Shown: positions 1-7,128, counted from the first letter of the stretch. The stretch: DNA of 13,133 nt from an uncultured Actinomycetes bacterium (GCA_937862675.1 CALMEC010000213.1:1-13133), one strand, 5' to 3'. Notes: generated from the letters alone by a model not told the origin. Translations and numbers: made by a program.

Positions 1-710
1 GAAAGACCCGCGCGCGCGCAGATGACCCCGAGCTCGTCGCGTGACCACGTCCGTGCACGTCCACCGCCCGGATACCCCTCGACACCGTCGAACAGACGGC
101 CCGAATGGTCCTCCGGGGCACCCGCCAGATACTTCACGCCCAGCTGGTTCTCGATGGCGATCACGACGTGACCCCCCGGAGCCAGAAGCCGCCGTGCGTC
201 CTCGAGCACCCCGACGTAGTAGTCGTGGTCGGCGATGCCGCCGCCGATCCATTCCAGGACGCCGCAGAAGAGCACGACGTCGTACGTCCCCTCGACCGGG
301 ACATCCCCGAGCTCGCCGACGAAGACGCGGACCGATGCCAGATCGCGCGTGCGCTCGGCAGCGGCGCGCGCACGGAGCGGAACCGGCTCGATCGCATCGA
401 CCAGGGCACACCGCTCACCGAGATAGCGCGTGATCGGCCCGCATCCCGCGCCGACCTCGAGGACACGTGCCGTCACCGGAAGGTCCAGGGCACGCACGAT
501 GTTGGCCCGTGACTTGGCGAGGTGATACCTCTCGATCCAGTCCTGCGCCCGGCGCTCGAGCTCGTCGCTGAGCGACGTGCGGTCCGCGGCGGAGAGGATG
601 TGCTCCAGGACACGCGCCTCCGCGCCGTCGGCGTAGTCGACGGCGTTGGCGCGGAGGACCACCGGGACACGGGGGTGGGTTTCGTATTGGTCCCGCAGCG
701 GAGAGCTCAT
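1..710 (-). CDS. Class I SAM-dependent methyltransferase, partial (C-terminus beyond window)
   Basis: The frame opens at ATG 710-708 and stays open to the left edge, giving 236 codons. A Rossmann SAM-binding motif I (VLEVGAGCG, residues 83-91) is preceded by WIERYHLAKSRANIVRAL (58-75). An acidic residue (E108) sits at the expected end of strand beta-2. The motif DVVLFCGVLEWI and the later stretch IAIENQLGVKYLAGAPEDH follow. This combination is typical of methyltransferases found in O-antigen and other surface-polysaccharide clusters, often as one domain of a longer protein with a glycosyltransferase. The substrate cannot be read from the sequence, and the protein is presumably cytoplasmic. 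It follows the exporter permease on the same strand after a 277-nt gap that contains a hairpin just upstream of the start. The family is fairly secure; the specific role is inference. Confidence 0.85.
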   Translation of the reverse strand, partial: MSSPLRDQYETHPRVPVVLRANAVDYADGAEARVLEHILSAADRTSLSDELERRAQDWIERYHLAKSRANIVRALDLPVTARVLEVGAGCGPITRYLGERCALVDAIEPVPLRARAAAERTRDLASVRVFVGELGDVPVEGTYDVVLFCGVLEWIGGGIADHDYYVGVLEDARRLLAPGGHVVIAIENQLGVKYLAGAPEDHSGRLFDGVEGYPGGGRARTWSRDELGVICARAGL

Positions 711-987
711 CGCCCCGTCATCCCCCGGAGCGTCCGGCTCCGCCGGGGGACGATGGACACGCCGTAAGCCCGGACGACGCCGACCAGTGCACTCGTGTTG
801 GCCGTGCATTCATCGAAGCGCCTTTCATATCGAGTGCATGGGCTCCCCTTCGAGAACGGGTGTCGTGACCGAACGACGTCCCTGATCGAAGCCCCGCCAT
901 CATACGCAGTGGCGTGGCATTTCCGTGCCCGCCGCCGCTCCCTCCGGAGCCGTGACGTACCTCCGTGCGACCGGCCCGACGGAGCGG
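711..987. other. Intergenic gap between permease and methyltransferase genes
   Basis: This 277-nt stretch has no convincing gene. Short frames exist on both strands but have no recognisable motif. On the minus strand it contains a TATGAT hexamer (904-899), which could be a -10 element for the methyltransferase, but no matching -35 was found. It also contains a strong GC hairpin (722-749). No hairpin followed by a T-run was seen, so an intrinsic terminator after the permease is not supported. Confidence 0.6.
722..749 (-). promoter_or_regulatory. GC-rich hairpin just upstream of the methyltransferase start
   Basis: In the minus-strand RNA, GGAGC (742-738 side) pairs with GCTCC, and CCCCC pairs with GGGGG around a 3-nt bulge. 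The 3' arm GGGGG is the only SD-like purine run near the ATG at 710 and lies 11 nt from it. Folding could therefore limit ribosome access. No T-run follows, so it does not look like a terminator. Any regulatory role is inference. Confidence 0.35.
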
Positions 988-1776
988 CTACGCCACGAGC
1001 CGCCGCTCCAGCCGGCGCACCGGTATCCGGAACAGGGCGGCCGACAGCAGGACCAGCGCGCCGACGTGTACGACCGTCATCGCGTCCGGCGTCCCGAGGA
1101 CCAGGTCGCGCGTCGCCTGGACCATGTGCGACAGGGGGAGGCACCAGCCGACGACCTGCGCCCACACCGGCAGCTGGTCGAACGGGAAGAAGATCCCGCC
1201 GAACAGGAACATCGGCGTCAGGAGCGCGGTGAAGAAGATGTTGAAGTGCTCGATGTTGGACACGAAGGCCGTGTACGTCATGCCGACGATCCCGAAGCAC
1301 AGTGCACCGACCACGAAGACCAGCGGCACCAGGAGCACCCACCACGAGGCGATGAGCCCCATCACCGCCATCACGGTGAGGAACACCAGGCCGTAGATGA
1401 CCCCGCGGGTGGCCGCCCACAGGTACTCGCCCACCACCACGTCCCCCACCGAGAGCGGGGTGGTGATCACCGCCTCGTAGACGCGGCGGACGTGGATACG
1501 GACGAACGCGTTGTAGGTCGTCTCGAGGATCGATCCGAACATGACGCTTGAGCAGGCCACGCCCGGTGCGATGAACGTGACGTAGTCGACGTCCCCCACC
1601 TTCGTCAGATAGGTGCCGAGACCCATCCCCATGATGAGGAGGTACGCCACCGCCTCGATGAACCGCGGGCCGAGCGTGGTGAGGATCGTCTTGCGCGAGA
1701 TCAGCGCGTTGCGCTGCCACATCCGCCACGCGTACCGCAGCGAGACCCGCGACCTCGGGACGGGCACATCGTTCAC
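988..1776 (-). CDS. ABC-2 type exporter permease, NodJ/DrrB-like
   Basis: The predicted inner-membrane permease has 262 residues, the usual length for the NodJ/DrrB family of ABC-2 exporters. These export lipooligosaccharides, polysaccharides or drugs together with a separate ATPase. A cytosolic N-terminus (RYAWRMWQRN) is followed by about six hydrophobic segments, near residues 33-56, 65-88, 110-137, 140-165, 172-205 and 228-248. Family-like wording includes FIAPGV, ILETTYNAFVR, YEAVITTPLSVGDVVVGE and LFGGIFFPFDQLP. The start is taken as GTG 1776-1774, which lies 7 nt after the TPR gene stop. A second in-frame GTG at 1767 is possible, and neither has a strong SD. The stop is TAG. The partner ATPase gene, normally adjacent upstream, is absent here; the TPR gene occupies that position. 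The substrate is unknown, though the neighbouring methyltransferase hints at a surface glycan. Confidence 0.88.
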   Translation of the reverse strand: MNDVPVPRSRVSLRYAWRMWQRNALISRKTILTTLGPRFIEAVAYLLIMGMGLGTYLTKVGDVDYVTFIAPGVACSSVMFGSILETTYNAFVRIHVRRVYEAVITTPLSVGDVVVGEYLWAATRGVIYGLVFLTVMAVMGLIASWWVLLVPLVFVVGALCFGIVGMTYTAFVSNIEHFNIFFTALLTPMFLFGGIFFPFDQLPVWAQVVGWCLPLSHMVQATRDLVLGTPDAMTVVHVGALVLLSAALFRIPVRRLERRLVA

Positions 1777-1783
1777 AGGTCGG

Positions 1784-2089
1784 TCAGAGGGCCTCGATGG
1801 CCGCACGGAAGTCGTCGGCCATCCCGGTGTGACCGAACTTCTCGGCCTGGTCGATGCCGGCCAGGTAGGCGTCGGCCGCCTCGTCCACGCGTCCCGTGCG
1901 CGCCAGCGCATCGCCCAGCCGGCCCCAGGCGTTGCCCTCGTCCTCCGCCAGCGCGAGGTACGCGCGCAGCTCGTCCACCGCGTCCGCCCAGCGTTCGGAG
2001 CGGTACAGCTCGTTGGCGTAGCCGTAGCGCGCACGCGGCTCGGCCGGGTCGTCGGCGGCGAGCTTGGCGAAGTAGTCCAGTCGGTCCAC
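1784..2089 (-). CDS. Small TPR-repeat protein
   Basis: The product is a 101-residue soluble protein made almost entirely of helix-turn-helix TPR units. One unit spans roughly residues 18-50 (ARYGYANELYRSERWADAVD) and a second 52-84 (AWGRLGDALARTGRVDEAAD), followed by a capping helix ending FRAAIEAL. TPRs mediate protein-protein contacts; no catalytic residues are visible. The start is placed at GTG 2089-2087 because homologous-looking sequence begins there and the upstream in-frame region is less GC-biased at third positions. An ATG at 2218 is the alternative and would add 43 residues. A TACGTT hexamer lies 6 nt before the GTG, so the message may be leaderless. It is probably cotranscribed with the permease gene, which begins 7 nt downstream. 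A role as a partner of the exporter is only an inference from position. Confidence 0.75.
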   Translation of the reverse strand: MDRLDYFAKLAADDPAEPRARYGYANELYRSERWADAVDELRAYLALAEDEGNAWGRLGDALARTGRVDEAADAYLAGIDQAEKFGHTGMADDFRAAIEAL

Positions 2090-2095
2090 GCCCCA

Positions 2096-2101
2096 AACGT
2101 A
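2096..2101 (-). promoter_or_regulatory. Candidate -10 element for a leaderless TPR-permease transcript
   Basis: On the minus strand TACGTT matches the TAnnnT pattern of actinobacterial -10 elements. It ends 6 nt before the GTG at 2089, the spacing expected when transcription starts at the start codon. No -35-like hexamer is found 16-18 nt upstream, so this is tentative. Confidence 0.25.
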
Positions 2102-2226
2102 CCCCCGCGCCGCGCCGGGTGCCCGCGGCGCATCACCGTCGGTGGACGGCGGAGGGCGCCCCAGCACCTCAAGTGCCGTCTGTGACGCACTCGTGTCGGA
2201 CCGGTGGGAGAGTGGCATGACCGTTT

Positions 2227-2248
2227 CGGTAAGGCGGATTACCGTAAT
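2227..2248. promoter_or_regulatory. Candidate operator: CGGTAA-N6-TTACCG overlapping ATTACCGTAAT
   Basis: CGGTAA (2227-2232) and TTACCG (2239-2244) form a perfect 6-bp inverted repeat with a 6-nt spacer. The right arm also belongs to an 11-bp palindrome, ATTACCGTAAT (2238-2248), so the core GTAA/TTAC occurs three times within 22 bp. Its position in a divergent intergenic region suits a regulator binding site. The regulator is unknown. Confidence 0.35.
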
Positions 2249-2290
2249 GGCCGCAAAGCCCGGAGCAACGCCATTCCCGATGGCGTCGTA

Positions 2291-2317
2291 GGGGTGGTGA
2301 ACTTTGTGATCCACCCC
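2291..2317. repeat. Perfect 7-bp inverted repeat GGGGTGG-N13-CCACCCC
   Basis: GGGGTGG (2291-2297) and CCACCCC (2311-2317) are exact reverse complements around a 13-nt AT-richer loop. Neither strand shows a T-run after the stem, so it is not a terminator. It could be an operator or an RNA stem; there is no further evidence. Confidence 0.35.
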
Positions 2318-2398
2318 AAATCGAGAGCGTGCTCACGATCCCCGGAAACCCGCACGGAATGTGCTGATCCGTACGATCATGCGTGTGGTTCAGACGGG

Positions 2399-2407
2399 TG
2401 CTAGCGT
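2399..2407 (+). promoter_or_regulatory. Candidate extended -10 promoter for the nuo operon
   Basis: TGCTAGCGT fits an extended -10 layout (TG, one base, then TAnnnT). No good -35 is present 16-18 nt upstream. If used, transcription would start near 2414 and leave a leader of roughly 110 nt before nuoA containing a hairpin and a short ORF. Confidence 0.25.
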
Positions 2408-2424
2408 GTTACAAAGTCACCGAT

Positions 2425-2456
2425 CCCCCGCCCCTCGCGATGCGCTCGACAGGGGG
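2425..2456 (+). promoter_or_regulatory. Possible hairpin in the nuo leader
   Basis: CCCCC (2425-2429) can pair with GGGGG (2452-2456), closing a 22-nt loop. The flanking GATC and TCGATC can extend it with a bulge. A short T-run (TTTT, 2470-2473) lies 13 nt after the stem, too far for a standard terminator. Attenuation is possible but unsupported beyond this geometry. Confidence 0.2.
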
Positions 2457-2486
2457 TCGATCCACCGGCTTTTCCAAAGGACGCCC

Positions 2487-2522
2487 GTGACCATCCCGGT
2501 TCTGAGGAACGTCACCGCATAA
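2487..2522 (+). CDS. Possible 11-codon leader peptide coupled to nuoA
   Basis: A GTG at 2487 opens an 11-codon frame (MTIPVLRNVTA) that ends in TAA at 2520-2522. The stop overlaps the nuoA ATG by one base (TAATG). An SD-like AAAGGA sits at 2476-2481, 5 nt before the GTG, which is better spaced than the GAGGA at 2504-2508 that lies 13 nt before the nuoA ATG. Ribosomes could therefore load on the short ORF and reinitiate at nuoA. The peptide has no run of one amino acid that would suggest classical attenuation. It may be chance. Confidence 0.3.
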   Translation: MTIPVLRNVTA

Positions 2523-2881
2523 TGATCCTCCGCGACTACCTCCCCGTCGTCGTCTTCTTCGTGCTCGGCCTGTGCGTCGGCGGTGGACTCCTGACAGCGT
2601 CGTTCCTGTTCCGGCGCAAGCGGCGCAACCCGGTGAAGGACCTCCCGTACGAGAGCGGCATCCTCGCCACCGGAGCCGTCCGGCAGCGCTTCCCGATCGA
2701 CTTCTACCTCGTGGCGATGCTGTTCATCGTCTTCGACATCGAGGTGGCCTTCGTCTACCGGCTCGCCGTCGTGCTGAAGTCCGTCGGGACAGCCGCCGTG
2801 ATCGAGCTCGTGGTGTTCGTCGCGGTCCTGGGCGCCGGACTCGCATACATCTGGAGAAAGAGGGCCCTCGAATGGCGCTGA
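2522..2881 (+). CDS. nuoA: NADH-quinone oxidoreductase subunit A
   Basis: NuoA is the small membrane subunit (ND3 homologue) beside the quinone chamber of complex I. The product has 119 residues, the usual length, with three hydrophobic segments near residues 7-29, 60-80 and 90-111. The cytoplasmic loop carries PYESGI (42-47), with serine where mitochondrial ND3 has its switch cysteine; E. coli NuoA also has serine there. The second segment holds FYLVAMLFIVFDIEVAF (61-77), including the conserved acidic pair D72 and E74. After it comes YRLA rather than the YPWA common in many homologues. It is the first gene of the operon and starts at ATG 2522, overlapping the stop of a possible leader ORF. 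Its end overlaps nuoB by 10 nt. Confidence 0.96.
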   Translation: MILRDYLPVVVFFVLGLCVGGGLLTASFLFRRKRRNPVKDLPYESGILATGAVRQRFPIDFYLVAMLFIVFDIEVAFVYRLAVVLKSVGTAAVIELVVFVAVLGAGLAYIWRKRALEWR

Positions 2882-3486
2882 TCCCTCCACCCGGAACCCC
2901 CGTCGAACGGTCGCCGCGCACCGACAAGCGCGTCGACTGGGACCTCCGCGACCCCGAGGTCCAGGACTTCATCGACCGGGGCATCCTCACCACGACGATC
3001 GACAAGCTCCGCTCGTGGGCGCAGGCGTCGTCGGTGTTCCCGGCCACGTTCGGCCTGGCCTGCTGCTCCATCGAGATGATGCACACGGTCACGTCGCGCA
3101 TCGACATCGCGCGCTTCGGCGCCGAGGTCTTCCGCAACTCGCCGCGCCAGTCCGACCTCATGATCGTGTCCGGCCGCGTCTCGCAGAAGATGGCTCCGGT
3201 GCTCCGTCACATCTACGAGCAGATCCTCGAGCCCAAGTGGGTCATCTCGATGGGCGCGTGCGCGTCGAGCGGCGGCGTGTTCAACAACTACGCGCTGGTG
3301 CAGGGGGTCGACAAGATCGTGCCGGTCGACGTCTACGTGCCCGGATGCCCGCCCCGCCCCGAGAGCCTCATCGAGGGGTTCATGCTGTTGCAGAAGAAGA
3401 TCGGCTCCAACAAGGGCCAGCGCTCGTCGCGCCAGCTGTGGGACGAGGCGCAGAAGAAGGCCGCCCAGGACGAGGACGCGCGCTGA
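2872..3486 (+). CDS. nuoB: NADH-quinone oxidoreductase subunit B
   Basis: NuoB (PSST homologue) holds cluster N2, the last [4Fe-4S] centre, which reduces quinone at the interface with NuoD. The protein has 204 residues. The ligands are visible as C64-C65 (FGLACCSIEMM), C130 (MGACASSGG) and C159 (VPGCPPRPE). SGRVSQKMAPVLR (100-112) matches the family. The first 20 residues are a proline- and charge-rich tail, and about 30 charged residues follow the core at the C-terminus. The start ATG 2872 lies inside the end of nuoA and has an SD (AGAGGG, 2859-2864) with 7-nt spacing. Longer in-frame extension upstream runs over nuoA and lacks family similarity. Confidence 0.97.
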   Translation: MALIPPPGTPVERSPRTDKRVDWDLRDPEVQDFIDRGILTTTIDKLRSWAQASSVFPATFGLACCSIEMMHTVTSRIDIARFGAEVFRNSPRQSDLMIVSGRVSQKMAPVLRHIYEQILEPKWVISMGACASSGGVFNNYALVQGVDKIVPVDVYVPGCPPRPESLIEGFMLLQKKIGSNKGQRSSRQLWDEAQKKAAQDEDAR

Positions 3487-3956
3487 GCCACCTCGGAACA
3501 CTCATCGACGGGGCATGCCCCGGTGCCGTGGTCGCCGAGATCGAGGCGCACGGCGAGCTGACGATCGAGATCCCCGCCGACCGCCTGCTGGAGGTCGCCC
3601 GGTTCCTGGCCGGGCCGCCCGCGTCGTTCCGCCTCCTGTCGGACGTCACCTGCGCCGACTTCCCGGAGGAGCGCGGACGCTTCCGCATGGCGTACCACCT
3701 GTACTCGCTCGAGTCCGCCGCCCGCGTGCGGCTGCGTGTGTGGGCCGGGGCCGAGAACCCCGAGGTGCCGTCCGTGACCGGCGTGTGGCCCACCGCCAAC
3801 TGGCATGAGCGCGAGGTCTACGACATGTTCGGCGTGCGGTTCGCCGGCCACCCGGACCTCGCCCGCATCCTCATGCCCGACGACTGGGTCGGACACCCCC
3901 TGCGCCGCGACTACCCCATCGGGGGCGAGGAGGTGCAGTTCTCCGATGCCGTCTGA
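3483..3956 (+). CDS. nuoC: NADH-quinone oxidoreductase subunit C, probable CTG start
   Basis: NuoC (30-kDa subunit) is a structural protein of the connecting module without cofactors. The product is 157 residues from CTG 3483. The family signature WPTANWHEREVYDMFGV lies near residues 102-118, and the C-terminus has HPLRRDYPIGGEEVQF. No ATG, GTG or TTG lies near the expected N-terminus. CTG at 3483 overlaps the nuoB stop as CTGA and has GAGGA (3472-3476) with 6-nt spacing. It gives SHLGTLIDGACPGAVVAEIE, which matches the usual N-terminal layout of a short helix and then PGAV. The alternative GTG at 3528 would remove 15 residues, including PGA, and has no SD. The 3' end overlaps nuoD by 11 nt. 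Confidence 0.93.
   Translation: MSHLGTLIDGACPGAVVAEIEAHGELTIEIPADRLLEVARFLAGPPASFRLLSDVTCADFPEERGRFRMAYHLYSLESAARVRLRVWAGAENPEVPSVTGVWPTANWHEREVYDMFGVRFAGHPDLARILMPDDWVGHPLRRDYPIGGEEVQFSDAV
3509..3522. repeat. Perfect 14-bp palindrome inside the 5' end of nuoC
   Basis: CGGGGCATGCCCCG is its own reverse complement. In RNA it can fold as a 5-bp stem with a CATG loop, beginning 26 nt after the first base of the proposed CTG start. It could be a chance result of GC-rich coding sequence. Confidence 0.4.
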
Positions 3957-5322
3957 CGAGACCATCGACACGGGGCTCGGGGGCACCGAGGGGCTCCCCG
4001 TCGCATCCGAGGCCCGCGGCGTGATCGAGGCCGCACGCCGCGAGGGGCGCGCGCTCACCGAGACCGAACGGGCGATCGCGTCCATCGAGGCGTTCACCCC
4101 GCAGGAGGCGGAGGCACGCCTGCGCGCCGCCGAGGCGGACGAGGAGGAGGCCGGCCGCCGCCGGCCGATGGTCATCAACCTCGGCCCGCAGCACCCCTCC
4201 ACCCACGGTGTGCTCCGCCTCATCACCGAGCTGGACGGCGAGATCGTGACCGATCTGCATCCGATCCTCGGCTACCTGCACACCGGCATCGAGAAGCAGT
4301 GCGAGAACAAGACGTACTGGCAGGGGGTGACCCTCGTCACCCGCATGGACTATCTCGCGCCGTACTTCAACACGCTCGCGTACTGCCTCGCGGTCGAGCG
4401 GCTGCTGGACCTCGAGGTGCCCGAGCGCGCACAGTGGCTGCGGATCATCATGTGCGAGGTCAACCGCATCGCGTCGCACCTCATCTGGCTGGGCACGAGC
4501 GGCCTGGAGCTGGGCGCGATGTCGGTCTACTTCTACTCGTTCCGCGAGCGGGACGCGGCCCTGGACCTGGGCGAGATGATCTCCGGCGAGCGCATGAACA
4601 CGCGCTACTTCCAGATCGGCGGGGTGTCCGCCGACACCCCGGAGGGCTTCGAGCACGAGCTGCGCGCGTTCATCGGCACGCTGCCCAGGCGCATCGACGA
4701 GTACGAGACGCTCGTCTCCAAGAACCAGATCTGGATGGACCGCCTCGTCGGCGTGGGACACGTACCGGCCGACGACCTGCTCGGCCTGGGCGTGACAGGG
4801 CCGGTGCTGCGCGCCGCGGGCGTGCCCCACGACCTGCGCAAGACGAACCCGTACTCGGGGTACGAGCACTTCGACTTCGACGTGCCGGTCGGCTCCAACG
4901 GCGACGCGTACGACCGCTTCACCGTCCGCATGCTGGAGATGCGCGAGTCCTGCCGCATCATCGAACAGGCGCTCGACAGCATGCCGGCCGGCCCGTACAT
5001 CGCCGACGACCGCAAGGTCGTCCTTCCGCCGCGTGAGGAGCTGGCGGTGTCGATGGAGGCGCTGATCCACCACTTCAAGCTGGTCACCGAGGGCTTCACG
5101 GTCCCCGAGGGCGAGGCGTACTGCTCGGTCGAGAGCCCGCGCGGCGAGACCGGGTGCTACGTGGTGGCGGACGGCGGACCGAAGCCGTACCGCTGCCACA
5201 TGCGCGACGCCTCGTTCGTCAACCTGCAGTCCCTCAAGCCGATGGCCGTGAACGGCTACCTCGCCGATCTCATCGCACTCATCGGGTCCATCGATCCGGT
5301 GATGGGAGGAGTCGACCGATGA
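3946..5322 (+). CDS. nuoD: NADH-quinone oxidoreductase subunit D with long N-terminal extension
   Basis: NuoD (49-kDa subunit, related to [NiFe]-hydrogenase large subunits) forms most of the quinone-binding pocket with NuoB. From ATG 3946 it has 458 residues. The conserved core begins at MVINLGPQHPSTHG (75-88), containing the quinone-site histidines H83 and H87; TRMDYLAPY holds the expected tyrosine. ESPRGETG and the end DPVMGGVDR are family features. Residues 1-74 are an extra acidic, alanine- and glutamate-rich segment predicted helical. The upstream start is preferred because GAGGAGG (3927-3933) precedes it, although at a 12-nt spacing. ATG 4168, at the core, has its nearest SD about 18 nt away. 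It overlaps nuoC by 11 nt and nuoE by ATGA. Confidence 0.96.
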   Translation: MPSDETIDTGLGGTEGLPVASEARGVIEAARREGRALTETERAIASIEAFTPQEAEARLRAAEADEEEAGRRRPMVINLGPQHPSTHGVLRLITELDGEIVTDLHPILGYLHTGIEKQCENKTYWQGVTLVTRMDYLAPYFNTLAYCLAVERLLDLEVPERAQWLRIIMCEVNRIASHLIWLGTSGLELGAMSVYFYSFRERDAALDLGEMISGERMNTRYFQIGGVSADTPEGFEHELRAFIGTLPRRIDEYETLVSKNQIWMDRLVGVGHVPADDLLGLGVTGPVLRAAGVPHDLRKTNPYSGYEHFDFDVPVGSNGDAYDRFTVRMLEMRESCRIIEQALDSMPAGPYIADDRKVVLPPREELAVSMEALIHHFKLVTEGFTVPEGEAYCSVESPRGETGCYVVADGGPKPYRCHMRDASFVNLQSLKPMAVNGYLADLIALIGSIDPVMGGVDR

Positions 5323-5819
5323 CCGCAGCCGAGGTACGGGAGCACATCGACCCGATCCGCCACGAGTACGCCGACCCCCGGTCGCTCGTCCTGCCGGCGC
5401 TCAAGTTCGCCCAGACGCGCGACGGCTACCTGTCCGAGGAGAACCTGGAGGCCGTGGCCGAGGCCACCGGCTACTCGCGTGCCTACGTCGAGAGCGTGGC
5501 GTCCTTCTACGACCGCCTCTACCTCACGCCGGTCGGCGATCGCGTGGTGTCCGTCTGCGTGACGCTCTCCTGCATGCTCCGCGGCAGCGACGAGATCATG
5601 GCCGCGCTGGCCGAGCACCTCGACGTGGGGCCCCACGGGGGGACGAGCCCCGACGGCCGCATCACGCTCCAGGAGTCCCAGTGCCTGGGCGCGTGCGACA
5701 AGGGCGCGTGCATCCAGGTGGACGCCGAGAACACCGTCGGCCCGCTGACCCCGGCGGAGGCCGTGGCCCTGGTCGACGAGCTCCGCGAGGCCGAGACACC
5801 CGCGGAGCGCTGGCGATGA
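5319..5819 (+). CDS. nuoE: NADH-quinone oxidoreductase subunit E
   Basis: NuoE (24-kDa, thioredoxin-like [2Fe-2S] protein) belongs to the NADH dehydrogenase module and carries cluster N1a next to the FMN of NuoF. It has 166 residues. An N-terminal helical domain (LPALKFAQTRDGYLSEENLEAVAE has its key part at 25-48) and SVASFYDRLYLTP (59-71) precede the ferredoxin-like fold. Ligands are C80 and C85 (CVTLSC) and C122 and C126 (CLGAC). The start is ATG 5319 within the nuoD stop (ATGA) with a strong SD, GGAGGAG at 5305-5311. It ends 10 nt before nuoF. Confidence 0.97.
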   Translation: MTAAEVREHIDPIRHEYADPRSLVLPALKFAQTRDGYLSEENLEAVAEATGYSRAYVESVASFYDRLYLTPVGDRVVSVCVTLSCMLRGSDEIMAALAEHLDVGPHGGTSPDGRITLQESQCLGACDKGACIQVDAENTVGPLTPAEAVALVDELREAETPAERWR

Positions 5820-5829
5820 GGAGGACGCG

Positions 5830-7120
<1,291 letters not shown>

Positions 7121-7128
<8 letters not shown>

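Larger units (their letters stand above)
2090..2486. other. Divergent intergenic control region between TPR gene and nuo operon
   Basis: About 400 nt separate the leftward TPR gene from the rightward nuo operon. Neither strand shows a frame with family similarity, and composition is more AT-rich around 2220-2420 than in the genes. It holds a GTAA/TTAC repeat cluster (2227-2248), a perfect 7-bp inverted repeat (2291-2317), a candidate extended -10 (2399-2407) and a leader hairpin (2425-2456). Promoters for both directions must lie here unless the TPR gene is transcribed from further right. Confidence 0.6.

Noticed and set aside
1..20. CG-repeat run at the left edge
   Set aside because: It is part of the methyltransferase coding frame (alternating Ala/Arg codons) and not a separate repeat element.
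42..45. Loss of the N7 cluster or re-use of the NuoG molybdopterin domain was considered as an oddity
   Set aside because: All N7 cysteines are present in nuoG (within 7829-7942) and the C-terminal domain looks like an ordinary degenerate NuoG domain. The coordinates here are only a placeholder for a gene-level idea.
718..903. 61-codon minus-strand frame in the permease-methyltransferase gap
   Set aside because: No similarity to a known family, no SD, and its end is formed by the hairpin next to the methyltransferase start.
936..950. Hairpin GCTCC-CTCC-GGAGC as terminator after the permease
   Set aside because: The stem is only 5 bp and no T-run follows on the minus strand.
1777..2190. N-terminal extension of the permease frame up to an ATG at 2190
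   Set aside because: The extra 138 residues overlap the TPR gene in another frame and are Arg/Thr/Pro-rich shadow sequence. The permease family length is met from GTG 1776.
2099..2218. Longer TPR protein starting at ATG 2218
   Set aside because: The added 43 residues have weaker GC3 bias than the genes, contain no TPR-like pattern and lack an SD. It is kept only as an alternative start.
4168..4170. Start of nuoD at the core methionine
   Set aside because: The nearest purine-rich SD is about 18 nt away, and the upstream frame is open and begins within nuoC with GAGGAGG ahead of it, as is usual for this operon.
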